The notes under the pieces were generated by a model that did not search any database, was not told the DNA's origin, and saw only the letters and a list, made by a program, of their open reading frames with translations. The translations under genes and the position numbers were made by a program. Below are positions 1-6,246 of a stretch of 13,474 nt of DNA, in pieces (position 1 is the first letter of the stretch; the number at the start of each line of letters is the position of its first letter). Origin of the DNA: Lachnospiraceae bacterium (GTDB lineage: Bacteria > Bacillota_A > Clostridia > Lachnospirales > Lachnospiraceae); the NCBI GenBank assembly GCA_024690425.1, contig JAILCT010000039.1, positions 1-13,474 of the forward strand. The letters are read 5' to 3'.

Positions 1-1
1 C

Positions 2-832
2 GTGCGTAAGATGGGTAATGACATGATAAAGAGGATAATGATGTGCCTGGCTGCTGCGGCCTTTATGATCCTGCAGCCCTGTGCGGTTTATACTTATGCA
101 TCAGGTTCGTCATATTCCGTGGAAACCAATGAAGAAGGTTATATACTTGTTAAGAATGATGAAAGCGGCTATGAGATACTTGTTGATGATGCGGCAGATC
201 TTCTTACATACGATGAAGAAAAACAGCTTGTGGATGATATGAAGGACTGCTCAGAACACGGTTTTATCCTTTTTGTATCGACCGATGAGAATAATTTCTA
301 CAGCGTGGACGATTACGCCGAGGATTATTACAGGGCGCGCATACCCGACGAAAACGGAGTGATGCTCCTTATCGATATGGATAAGAGGAAGATATGCGTA
401 TACAGTGAAGGAAGCCTTCAGAATGTGATAACTCCATCCAAGGCCAATATAATAACCGACAATATCTACACATATGCAAGTGACGGTGATTATTACACGA
501 CGGCAAGCAAGGGATTTGAGCAGATTGCAACCACACTTAACGGTGGAGCGATCGCACAGCCTATGAAATATGTTTCCAATGCCTGCCTTGCGATACTTAT
601 TTCTCTGATAATCAATTACTTCTTTGCAAGATCTGTCTCAAAGAAGGTAAAGCCGAGCAATTACCAGATAATGGATTCGATCATAAGCAGCTTTGCTTTT
701 GATAACCCTGCAGCCAGACATACAAATACTTCAAGGACTTATTCGCCGAGAAGCTCTTCCTCTTCGGGAGGCGGCGGACGGTCAGGCGGCGGAGGAGGCG
801 GCGGCCACTCATCCGGCAGTCACAGTTTTTAG
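2..832 (+). CDS. TPM-domain (YgcG-like) membrane protein with Gly-rich tail
   Basis: Membrane-anchored protein of the TPM/YgcG family, whose molecular role is mostly unknown in bacteria. The first 35 or so residues form a signal peptide or N-terminal anchor: basic residues, then a hydrophobic stretch (CLAAAAFMILQPCAV) and an Ala-Ser-Gly exit. Residues about 55-175 resemble the TPM domain, with the usual opening (VDDAADLLTYDEEKQL) and a central LLIDMDKRKICVYSEGS strand region. A hydrophobic helix at about 194-211 is followed by a basic cytosolic segment. The tail is Ser/Gly-rich and ends HSSGSHSF, as is common in YgcG-type proteins. The GTG at position 2 is at the window edge. The ATG at 23 (MIKRIMMCL) is a more natural signal-peptide start, and the true start could also lie outside the window. 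truA follows 9 nt after the stop, so the two are probably cotranscribed. Confidence 0.75.
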   Translation: MRKMGNDMIKRIMMCLAAAAFMILQPCAVYTYASGSSYSVETNEEGYILVKNDESGYEILVDDAADLLTYDEEKQLVDDMKDCSEHGFILFVSTDENNFYSVDDYAEDYYRARIPDENGVMLLIDMDKRKICVYSEGSLQNVITPSKANIITDNIYTYASDGDYYTTASKGFEQIATTLNGGAIAQPMKYVSNACLAILISLIINYFFARSVSKKVKPSNYQIMDSIISSFAFDNPAARHTNTSRTYSPRSSSSSGGGGRSGGGGGGGHSSGSHSF

Positions 833-841
833 TAACTAATT

Positions 842-1585
842 ATGAAAAAAAACTACAGATTCACAATCAGCTATGACGGAACCCGTTATCAGGGATGGGA
901 GCACCAGCCGACGACCGATATGACGATACAGGGCAAGATAGAAGGGGTACTCTCAAGGATGACTGACACCGAAGTGGAGGTCATCGGAGCCGGAAGGACC
1001 GATGCAGGAGTTCATGCAAGGGCAATGACGGCTAATGCCTTCCTGGATACGGACCTTGAACCTGATAAGATAAGAGATTACTTAAACAGATATCTTCCCG
1101 ATGACATATGCATAAGGGAAGTAAAGGCTGCTTCGGACAGGTTTCATTCAAGGTATAATGCGGTAGGCAAAACCTACCGCTATACTTGCTTTACCGGTCC
1201 GGTAAAGCCGGTGTTTGACAGGAAGTATGTTTACTATCTTGATAAGACACCTGACATCGAACGCATGGAGCAGGCGGCGAAGATACTTAAGGGTGAGCAT
1301 GACTTTAAGAGTTTCTGCTCCAATCCGAAGATGAAAAAATCGACGGTAAGGAAGGTTGACAGGATAGACATAGTGAAAAAAGGAGCCTACATCACTTTTA
1401 CCTATCACGGAACCGGATTTCTCCAATATATGGTAAGGATACTTACCGGGACACTTCTTGAGGTAGGATACGGTAAACGGACACCGGAAAGCATGGAGGA
1501 CCTTCTCAAGGCTAAGGACAGAAGACTTGCCGGTGATACAGCACCTGCCTGCGGCCTTACCATGGTAAAGGTTGACTATGACTGA
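842..1585 (+). CDS. truA: tRNA pseudouridine(38-40) synthase TruA
   Basis: Cytosolic enzyme that isomerises uridine to pseudouridine at positions 38-40 in the tRNA anticodon arm. At 247 residues it has the normal TruA length. The family signature GAGRTDAGVHA is at residues 49-59, with the catalytic Asp at D54. The N-terminal strand (YRFTISYDGTRYQGWEHQP) and the C-terminal FLQYMVRILTGTLLEVG region are typical. The start is fixed by alignment of this N-terminus to the family, but no Shine-Dalgarno sequence lies ahead of the ATG (the upstream bases are AGTAACTAATT). Translation may therefore depend on ribosomes finishing the TPM gene 9 nt upstream. The coding sequence contains two adjacent perfect inverted repeats (see repeat entry). 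Confidence 0.96.
   Translation: MKKNYRFTISYDGTRYQGWEHQPTTDMTIQGKIEGVLSRMTDTEVEVIGAGRTDAGVHARAMTANAFLDTDLEPDKIRDYLNRYLPDDICIREVKAASDRFHSRYNAVGKTYRYTCFTGPVKPVFDRKYVYYLDKTPDIERMEQAAKILKGEHDFKSFCSNPKMKKSTVRKVDRIDIVKKGAYITFTYHGTGFLQYMVRILTGTLLEVGYGKRTPESMEDLLKAKDRRLAGDTAPACGLTMVKVDYD
1160..1207. repeat. Two adjacent perfect inverted repeats inside truA
   Basis: GCGGTAGG (1160-1167) and CCTACCGC (1173-1180) form an 8-bp stem around a 5-nt loop. Nine nucleotides later, CTTTACCGG (1189-1197) and CCGGTAAAG (1199-1207) form a 9-bp arm pair around one base. Both lie within sense codons for residues about 107-122 of TruA. They could fold in the mRNA. No function is known and chance cannot be excluded. 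Confidence 0.5.
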
Positions 1586-1609
1586 CCACCTTAATTATTT
1601 ATTAATACC

Positions 1610-1638
1610 TTGCACAGGCATGACTATAAATGTATAAT
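1610..1638 (+). promoter_or_regulatory. Sigma-A-type promoter for the CofE-like gene
   Basis: TTGCAC (1610-1615), a 17-bp spacer and a perfect TATAAT (1633-1638) lie in the truA/CofE-like intergenic gap. The expected transcript start is about 1645, which gives a leader of about 46 nt with an AGGAGAGG ribosome site at 1675-1682. No clear truA terminator is visible ahead of it, so read-through is possible. Confidence 0.8.
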
Positions 1639-1690
1639 TGGTTTTGCGGGGTTTTTGGAAATCGTATCAAAATCAGGAGAGGTATAAAGG

Positions 1691-2881
1691 ATGGAAAGAC
1701 TTATCGGTACCGTGTCCCGGGGCATCAGGGGACCAATAATCCGTCAGGGAGATGATCTTGTTGATATCGCAGTAAGCTCTATCATGGATGCTGCTGCAAG
1801 TGAGAATATTGAGATAAGGGACAGGGATATCATTGCCCTTACCGAATCGATAGTGGCCAGGGCTCAGGGCAATTATGCGACGGTTGCCGATATAGCCGAT
1901 GATGTAAGGAGTAAAACAGGCGGAGGAACGGTAGGTGTTATATTTCCTATCCTATCCCGTAACAGGTTTGCGATATGTCTTAAGGGAATAGCCATGGGAT
2001 GTCGTAAGGTTGTACTTATGCTTTCCTATCCGTCGGATGAAGTGGGTAATGCTCTTCTGACATATGACCAGCTTGATGAGAAGGGGATCAATCCTTACAG
2101 TGATGTACTCACACTGGAGAGATACAGGGAACTCTTCGGGGACAATAAGCATGAATTCACCGGTGTTGATTATGTTGATTATTACTCCAACATAGTAAGG
2201 GAAGCCGGTGCCGATATAGAGATAGTATTTGCCAATCAGGCTCCTTCTATACTTGAATATACCGACTGCGTCATAACCTGCGATATCCATTCAAGAATGA
2301 GAAACAAGAGGATACTTAAGAATGCGGGTGCGAAGACAGTGCTGGGACTTGATGACATACTTAACGCACCTGTCGGAGATTCGGGCTATAACGAGAAGTA
2401 CGGACTTCTCGGATCCAATAAATCAACGGAAGATAAGGTTAAGCTGTTCCCCAGGGACTGCCAGCATCTTGTCGAAGACATACAGAAGGAGATGCTCAAG
2501 CTTACCGGTAAGCATGTGGAAGTTATGGTATACGGTGACGGAGCATTCAAGGATCCCAAGGGTAAGATATGGGAACTTGCCGATCCTGTAGTTTCACCGG
2601 CCTTTACCGATGGACTTGTGGGAACACCCAATGAGCTTAAGCTCAAATATCTGGCCGATAATGATTTTAAGCATTTAAGCGGACAGGAACTTAAGGATGC
2701 AATAAGCAAGAGTATAAAGGAGAAGGGCAAGAACCTTGTAGGCAACATGGCTTCTCAGGGTACAACGCCCAGACAGCTTACGGATCTTATCGGTTCATTG
2801 TGTGATCTGACATCAGGTTCGGGAGATAAGGGTACTCCGTTCATCCTTATACAGGGATACTTCGATTCATTTATTGATTGA
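1691..2881 (+). CDS. CofE-like coenzyme F420-0:L-glutamate ligase family protein
   Basis: A 396-residue cytosolic protein related to the F420-0:gamma-glutamyl ligase (CofE) fold. In F420 makers this family adds glutamate to the lactyl-phosphate side chain using GTP. The N-terminal half has the family's ALTESIVARAQGNYATVADI stretch (about 49-68) and a Gly-rich GGGTVGVIFPILSRNRF segment (about 76-92). Later parts include CVITCDIHSRMRNKRI and VMVYGDGAFKDPKGKIWEL. It is longer than typical CofE (about 250 residues), and Clostridia of this kind are not known to make F420, so the ligase substrate is probably something else. The start is supported by AGGAGAGG at 1675-1682 and a strong promoter. Downstream lie a hairpin-rich spacer, a micro-protein and a ferredoxin-ASKHA gene on the same strand. 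The family call is from recognition of the sequence type, and the function is unknown. Confidence 0.75.
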   Translation: MERLIGTVSRGIRGPIIRQGDDLVDIAVSSIMDAAASENIEIRDRDIIALTESIVARAQGNYATVADIADDVRSKTGGGTVGVIFPILSRNRFAICLKGIAMGCRKVVLMLSYPSDEVGNALLTYDQLDEKGINPYSDVLTLERYRELFGDNKHEFTGVDYVDYYSNIVREAGADIEIVFANQAPSILEYTDCVITCDIHSRMRNKRILKNAGAKTVLGLDDILNAPVGDSGYNEKYGLLGSNKSTEDKVKLFPRDCQHLVEDIQKEMLKLTGKHVEVMVYGDGAFKDPKGKIWELADPVVSPAFTDGLVGTPNELKLKYLADNDFKHLSGQELKDAISKSIKEKGKNLVGNMASQGTTPRQLTDLIGSLCDLTSGSGDKGTPFILIQGYFDSFID

Positions 2882-2921
2882 TCATAAGGGGAACCATCGA
2901 AGATGGTGGATTCCTTATGAT
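2881..2921 (+). repeat. Palindromic intergenic element, copy 1
   Basis: It starts on the last base of the CofE-like stop codon. Outer arms ATCATAAGG (2881-2889) and CCTTATGAT (2913-2921) pair over 9 bp. Inner arms ACCATC (2893-2898) and GATGGT (2902-2907) pair around a GAA loop. There is no U-tract, so it is not a standard terminator. The first 28 nt match 13430-13457 at 26 positions, marking it as a dispersed repeat. Confidence 0.8.
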
Positions 2922-2988
2922 GCCTTAGCGGCGAGCGTATTCAAAAGAAGTACGGAGTACTTCTTACATTATATTGGTCATAAGGAGG
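2911..2988 (+). promoter_or_regulatory. Possible RNA switch hiding the micro-protein ribosome site
   Basis: TTCCTTATGA (2911-2920) is complementary to TCATAAGGAG (2978-2987), including one G-U pair. The latter holds the Shine-Dalgarno of the micro-protein. The same left strand is also the right arm of the palindrome at 2881-2921, so the two stems cannot form together. Between them a perfect 9-bp hairpin (AAGAAGTAC 2945-2953, GGA loop, GTACTTCTT 2957-2965) would bring the distant arms close. Regulation is inferred. The pairings themselves are plain in the sequence. Confidence 0.45.
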
Positions 2989-2995
2989 GTAAGTC

Positions 2996-3106
2996 ATGAT
3001 CTTATTTGTTGGAATAGTATTTATCGTGATAGTGACGGCTGTTGTAGTGGCAGCAGTGACATCGGTCATATCGGCAGTAGCGGCAGAGGAAGATATTGAG
3101 GATTGA
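2996..3106 (+). CDS. 36-residue single-helix membrane micro-protein
   Basis: A short open frame with an excellent ribosome site (AAGGAGGG, 2982-2989, 6 nt before ATG). The product is about 29 residues of Ile, Val, Ala, Phe and Thr without charge, forming one membrane helix, followed by an acidic tail (AEEDIED). Its TGA stop (3104-3106) overlaps the TTG start (3103-3105) of the ferredoxin-ASKHA gene, a TTGA junction that implies coupled translation. I do not recognise a family. It could anchor or regulate the following redox protein, or its translation may mainly serve to deliver ribosomes to the TTG start. The reading is supported by the ribosome site, the composition and the exact junction. 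The role is inference. Confidence 0.7.
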   Translation: MILFVGIVFIVIVTAVVVAAVTSVISAVAAEEDIED

Positions 3107-4497
3107 ACAAGGATTATCTGATCGACTGTAAAGGGAACGAGACCGTACTTGATGCGTTAAGGAGGCAGGGTATAACCATTAAGGCTTTCTGCAACGGAAA
3201 GAGGAAGTGCGGTAAGTGCCGTATATTATGTGAAGATGAACGTATGTGTAAGCCTTCCCGTGCGGAAGCTTCTCTACTTACAGATGAGGAGAGAGCGGCA
3301 GGGGTAAGGCTTGCTTGTTTTTTATGTCCCGGTGAAGGAGATGTTACAGACCTTAAGGTGACCATACTTGATGAGCTGCTTAATGAGGCCCCCATTCTCA
3401 CGGGAACAGACAGCATAAAGACGGAAGACCATAAAGGCGGCGGGATATTTGCGGCATTTGATCTTGGTACGACAACCATTGCAGCGAAGCTTATAGACGA
3501 AGGAAGGATAGCTCATACACTGAGCAGGAGGAATTCGCAGTGCAGCTTCGGAGCAGATGTCATCTCAAGGAGTGAGGCATCAACAGGCGGGAAGAAGGCA
3601 GAACTGGCGGCATGCCTTAAAAGAGATATAGATGAGATGATAAGCGCCTTTCCCTACGATCCCGATTATCTTGTCATGGCCGGCAATACTACGATCATTC
3701 ACCTGCTTATGGAGTATCCGCTTGATAAGATGGTCAATTATCCGTTCATACCCCATTATACGGGATGGCATAAATTCAGCTATACGACCGGAAACGGAAT
3801 CTCGTATGACTGCATCATACTTCCGAACATATCGGCTTATATAGGCGGGGATATAGTATCAGGATTGTATTCACTCGACTTTGGGAAAAGAGATGATGTA
3901 AATCTCTTTGTGGACCTTGGAACAAACGGGGAGATGGCCATAGGAAACAGGGACTCGATCCTTACGGCTTCTGCTGCTGCCGGGCCGGCCTTCGAGGGAA
4001 CCCATATCAATGTTGCGACGGACGTTGTCAAGTGCATGGCATGGCTTAAGGAGTACGGGATAATAGATGAGAACGGGTCACTTAAGGATCCTTACTTTGA
4101 AACCGGCTATCCCTATGAGACGGAGGGTGGTTTTGTTACGATATCCCAGCGGGACATAAGAGACATACAGATGGCAAAATCAGCCATCCGCGCAGGCATC
4201 AGCATATTAATGAAGAAATATGGTGTGACAGCGGATGAGATCGGTAATCTGTATCTTGCCGGAGGAATGGGTCATTCACTGGATATGGACAGTGCCGCTT
4301 CGATAGGACTTATCCCACCGGAGCTTAAGGATAAAGCGGTGTCGGTCGGCAATACTTCTCTTGCCGGATGCGTTAAGTATGGGACCTTAGGAAGGCAGGA
4401 TAAGGAGATAGAGAAGATACTAGAAGCATCGGGAGAAGTGATCCTGGCTAATGAGAATGATTTTTCGGATCTTTATTATGAATATATGATGTTTTGA
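3103..4497 (+). CDS. [2Fe-2S] ferredoxin-ASKHA (DUF4445/RACE-type) protein, short form
   Basis: Predicted reductive activator of the RACE family. These proteins use ATP binding to push low-potential electrons from a ferredoxin domain onto corrinoid proteins that have slipped to Co(II). Residues about 3-85 form a plant-type [2Fe-2S] domain with C30-x5-C36-x2-C39 and C72. An ASKHA phosphate motif, FDLGTTTIAAKL, begins near residue 118. A second, FVDLGTNGEMAIGN with ASAAAGPAFEG, lies near 268-298, and LYLAGGMGHSLDMDSA is near 383. At 464 residues it is clearly shorter than the roughly 600 residues usual for RACE proteins, apparently lacking the segment between ferredoxin and ASKHA. TTG at 3103 is chosen because the next Met (48) would cut out the cluster cysteines. 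Its own ribosome site is weak (GAGGA 12 nt upstream), which fits coupling to the micro-protein. No corrinoid protein or methyltransferase is in the window. Confidence 0.85.
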   Translation: MNKDYLIDCKGNETVLDALRRQGITIKAFCNGKRKCGKCRILCEDERMCKPSRAEASLLTDEERAAGVRLACFLCPGEGDVTDLKVTILDELLNEAPILTGTDSIKTEDHKGGGIFAAFDLGTTTIAAKLIDEGRIAHTLSRRNSQCSFGADVISRSEASTGGKKAELAACLKRDIDEMISAFPYDPDYLVMAGNTTIIHLLMEYPLDKMVNYPFIPHYTGWHKFSYTTGNGISYDCIILPNISAYIGGDIVSGLYSLDFGKRDDVNLFVDLGTNGEMAIGNRDSILTASAAAGPAFEGTHINVATDVVKCMAWLKEYGIIDENGSLKDPYFETGYPYETEGGFVTISQRDIRDIQMAKSAIRAGISILMKKYGVTADEIGNLYLAGGMGHSLDMDSAASIGLIPPELKDKAVSVGNTSLAGCVKYGTLGRQDKEIEKILEASGEVILANENDFSDLYYEYMMF

Positions 4498-4539
4498 AAC
4501 ACAATATATGGTATAGGGTGATAATTTTCTATAAATATA

Positions 4540-4568
4540 TTGTATATATACTCTGTTTTTGGTATTAT
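4540..4568 (+). promoter_or_regulatory. Extended -10 promoter for the aquaporin operon
   Basis: TTGTAT (4540-4545), a 17-bp spacer and TATTAT (4563-4568), with TG one base ahead of the -10 (TGgTATTAT, an extended -10). The expected transcript start is near 4575, inside the left arm of the hairpin at 4571-4599. The surrounding 4498-4570 is AT-rich and holds no gene. Confidence 0.65.
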
Positions 4569-4570
4569 TT

Positions 4571-4599
4571 TATCGGTGTGGGCTTAGCCGGCACCGATA
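4571..4599 (+). promoter_or_regulatory. 5'-leader stem-loop ahead of the aquaporin gene
   Basis: TATCGGTG (4571-4578) pairs with CACCGATA (4592-4599), then a 2x2 internal loop, then GGC (4581-4583) with GCC (4587-4589) around TTA. No T-run follows, so it is not a terminator. It sits at the predicted 5' end of the mRNA, where it could protect the transcript from decay, or it could be an operator since the outer arms are an 8-bp inverted repeat. Confidence 0.5.
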
Positions 4600-4625
4600 T
4601 ATTTATATAGAAGGGAGATCTTAGG

Positions 4626-5321
4626 ATGAAAAAGTATGTAGCGGAATTTATTGGTACCTGTGTTCTTGTATTTATGGGATGCGGTACAGCAATGCTGGTT
4701 GGATGCGACAGCAATTACGGCAGCGGATATTTACTTACGGCCCTTGCATTCGGCCTTGTTATTGTCGGAATGGCATATTGCATCGGCAATATCTCGGGAT
4801 GCCACATCAACCCGGCCGTATCACTTGGTGTTTTTATGTCGGGAGGCATGACCGGTGCTGAATTCGGATGTTATGTTGTTGCGCAGTGCCTTGGCTCTGT
4901 TGCGGGAACAGCACTGCTGGCAGCGATCTTCTCTTTGGGAGGAGTTGCCGACATGACAGGAGGTTACGGATCAAACGGTCTTGCCGGAGTAAACGGAAGT
5001 GCCGTTGCAGGCCTTCTGGTTGAGATAATCCTTACATTTATATTCGTACTCACTATCCTTGGTGTTACAAGCAAGAAGGCAGGACATGGTTCTTTCGGAG
5101 GACTTATTATCGGATTTACCCTTACTCTTGTACACATTCTCGGCATCGGGCTTACCGGAACAAGCGTTAATCCGGCAAGAAGCCTTGGTCCTGCTATCTT
5201 TGCGGGAGGAGATGCCCTGTCATCTATATGGGTATTTATCGTAGGTCCGCTTGCAGGTGCAGCCCTTGCAGCCCTTGTTTATAAGTTCCTTGAGGGCGGC
5301 GATAAGGCATCTGAGGCATAA
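4626..5321 (+). CDS. aqpZ: AqpZ-type aquaporin (MIP family water channel)
   Basis: Inner-membrane water channel of 231 residues, the same length as E. coli AqpZ. Six helices and two half-helices carry the NPA boxes INPAV (N62-P63-A64) and VNPAR (N182-P183-A184). The selectivity-filter positions read F42, H170, T179 and R185. This is the Phe-His-Thr-Arg set of water-specific AqpZ rather than the wider glycerol-channel filter, so a water channel is preferred over GlpF. The start has AAGGGAG at 4611-4617 with good spacing. A deacetylase gene begins 20 nt after the stop and shares the transcript up to the terminator at 6157. The link between a water channel and the neighbouring carbohydrate enzyme is not obvious. 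Osmotic adjustment during sugar uptake is one guess. Confidence 0.92.
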   Translation: MKKYVAEFIGTCVLVFMGCGTAMLVGCDSNYGSGYLLTALAFGLVIVGMAYCIGNISGCHINPAVSLGVFMSGGMTGAEFGCYVVAQCLGSVAGTALLAAIFSLGGVADMTGGYGSNGLAGVNGSAVAGLLVEIILTFIFVLTILGVTSKKAGHGSFGGLIIGFTLTLVHILGIGLTGTSVNPARSLGPAIFAGGDALSSIWVFIVGPLAGAALAALVYKFLEGGDKASEA

Positions 5322-5341
5322 GCTTTATTACCGGAGATGAT

Positions 5342-6151
5342 ATGGTTGGATTCAGATACAGGATCCTGTTTCCCGGGGGCAGGAAAAAGGCATTAACATT
5401 AAGCTACGATGACGGGATGATATATGACAGGCAGCTCGTTGACATGTTTGACCGTTACCGCCTTAAAGCGACCTTCCATTTGAGCAGCGGCAAGCTGGGA
5501 GAGAGCGGCGAGGACGAATATGTCAGAGAGGATGAGATAGAGGAGCTGTACGAAGGCCATGAGATATCAGGACATTTCGTAAATCATGCGCACGGAACCC
5601 AGCTTAACAGGGGAAGGCTGCTCAATGAGGTCCTCGAAGACAGGAGGAAGCTTGAAGAACTGTCGGGAAGCATAGTCAGGGGAATGTCTTATCCGTATGG
5701 TGAATTCTCGGATGACATAGTAAATGTAATAAGGGCGGCCGGTATTGAATATTCAAGGACCGTGAACAGTACGGGAAGCTTCAGCCTTCCGAGTGATTTT
5801 TTAAGATGGAACCCCACATGCCATCATAACAATGCGAAACAGTATATCGACCGGTTCCTTAACCCATTCGGGTATGAGGATATGATGCTCTTCTATATAT
5901 GGGGACACAGCTTTGAGCTTAACCGGGAAGGTACATGGAGCATGATGGAGGATATGTGCAGGAGGCTTGCCGGTCATGAAGATGTATGGTATGCGACCAA
6001 TATAGAGGTCAAGGATTACGTAAGTGCCATAAGGAGTCTTATAACGGATGTTGATGACTCAAGGATCTATAATCCATCGGGTACTGAGATATGGATCGAA
6101 GCTGACGGATCTGTAAGAACGGTTGGTGCACTTGAAACAATACGGATTTAG
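5342..6151 (+). CDS. Cytosolic polysaccharide deacetylase (NodB/CE4-like)
   Basis: Metal-dependent deacetylase of the NodB homology family, 269 residues. Motif 1 is TLSYDDG (D23 as probable base, D24 as metal ligand). Motif 2 is GHEISGHFVNH, giving metal ligands H78 and H82 in an H-x3-H pattern, although the usual Thr/Ser after the first His is Phe. Motif 3 is SYPYGEFSDDI, and a late IWGHSFEL segment matches the end of the fold. No signal peptide is present, since the protein starts MVGFRYRILFPG, so it should act inside the cell, unlike peptidoglycan or chitin deacetylases. It follows aqpZ by 20 nt with GGAG ahead of the ATG and ends before a strong terminator. Given the GH3 and xylB genes next door, removal of acetyl groups from imported xylo-oligosaccharides is a reasonable but unproven role. 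Confidence 0.85.
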   Translation: MVGFRYRILFPGGRKKALTLSYDDGMIYDRQLVDMFDRYRLKATFHLSSGKLGESGEDEYVREDEIEELYEGHEISGHFVNHAHGTQLNRGRLLNEVLEDRRKLEELSGSIVRGMSYPYGEFSDDIVNVIRAAGIEYSRTVNSTGSFSLPSDFLRWNPTCHHNNAKQYIDRFLNPFGYEDMMLFYIWGHSFELNREGTWSMMEDMCRRLAGHEDVWYATNIEVKDYVSAIRSLITDVDDSRIYNPSGTEIWIEADGSVRTVGALETIRI

Positions 6152-6156
6152 ATAAG

Positions 6157-6187
6157 CAGGGGACAGATAGTCCCCTGTTTTTATTTT
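6157..6187 (+). terminator. Intrinsic terminator of the aqpZ-deacetylase unit
   Basis: CAGGGGAC (6157-6164) and GTCCCCTG (6170-6177) form a perfect 8-bp stem around AGATA, followed at once by TTTTTATTTT (6178-6187). It starts 6 nt after the deacetylase stop codon. Confidence 0.95.
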
Positions 6188-6191
6188 ATGG

Positions 6192-6220
6192 TTGTTAGTA
6201 ATAAAAAAAAGAGTTATTAT
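6192..6220 (+). promoter_or_regulatory. Promoter for the GH3-xylB unit
   Basis: TTGTTA (6192-6197), a 17-bp spacer and TATTAT (6215-6220). The expected start is about 6227, giving a leader of about 50 nt with GAGGAAAGGAAG (6265-6276) as the ribosome site region. It lies directly after the terminator of the previous unit. Confidence 0.7.
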
Positions 6221-6231
6221 GTTTCTAGTTA

Positions 6232-6246
6232 GTTTAATTACTGAAT
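6232..6246. promoter_or_regulatory. Degenerate ROK-type operator at the GH3 promoter
   Basis: GTTTA-ATTAC-TGAAT resembles the GTTTA-N5-TAAAC repeats near the ROK gene. The flanked stretch TAGTTTAaTTAcTgAA matches TAGTTTAgTTAtTaAA (11192-11207) at 13 of 16 positions. It sits just after the predicted transcript start, the same place as at the DUF4867 promoter. The right half-site is weak, so confidence is limited. Confidence 0.4.

Noticed and set aside
2..22. GTG at position 2 as the start of the TPM-domain gene
   Set aside because: There is no upstream sequence to judge it. The ATG at 23 gives a more natural signal peptide, so the 5' boundary is left uncertain.
1691..2881. Reading the CofE-like gene as proof of coenzyme F420 biosynthesis
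   Set aside because: The homologue is long, isolated from other cof genes and in a probable Lachnospiraceae genome. Only the family relationship is supported.
2881..2921. Intrinsic terminator of the CofE-like gene
   Set aside because: The stem is strong but no T-run follows, and a second copy of the core occurs elsewhere. A repeat or regulatory element fits better.
4626..5321. Glycerol facilitator GlpF as the identity of the MIP channel
   Set aside because: The filter residues are Phe, His, Thr and Arg as in AqpZ, whereas glycerol channels have a Gly in place of the His and a wider pore. No glycerol genes are nearby.
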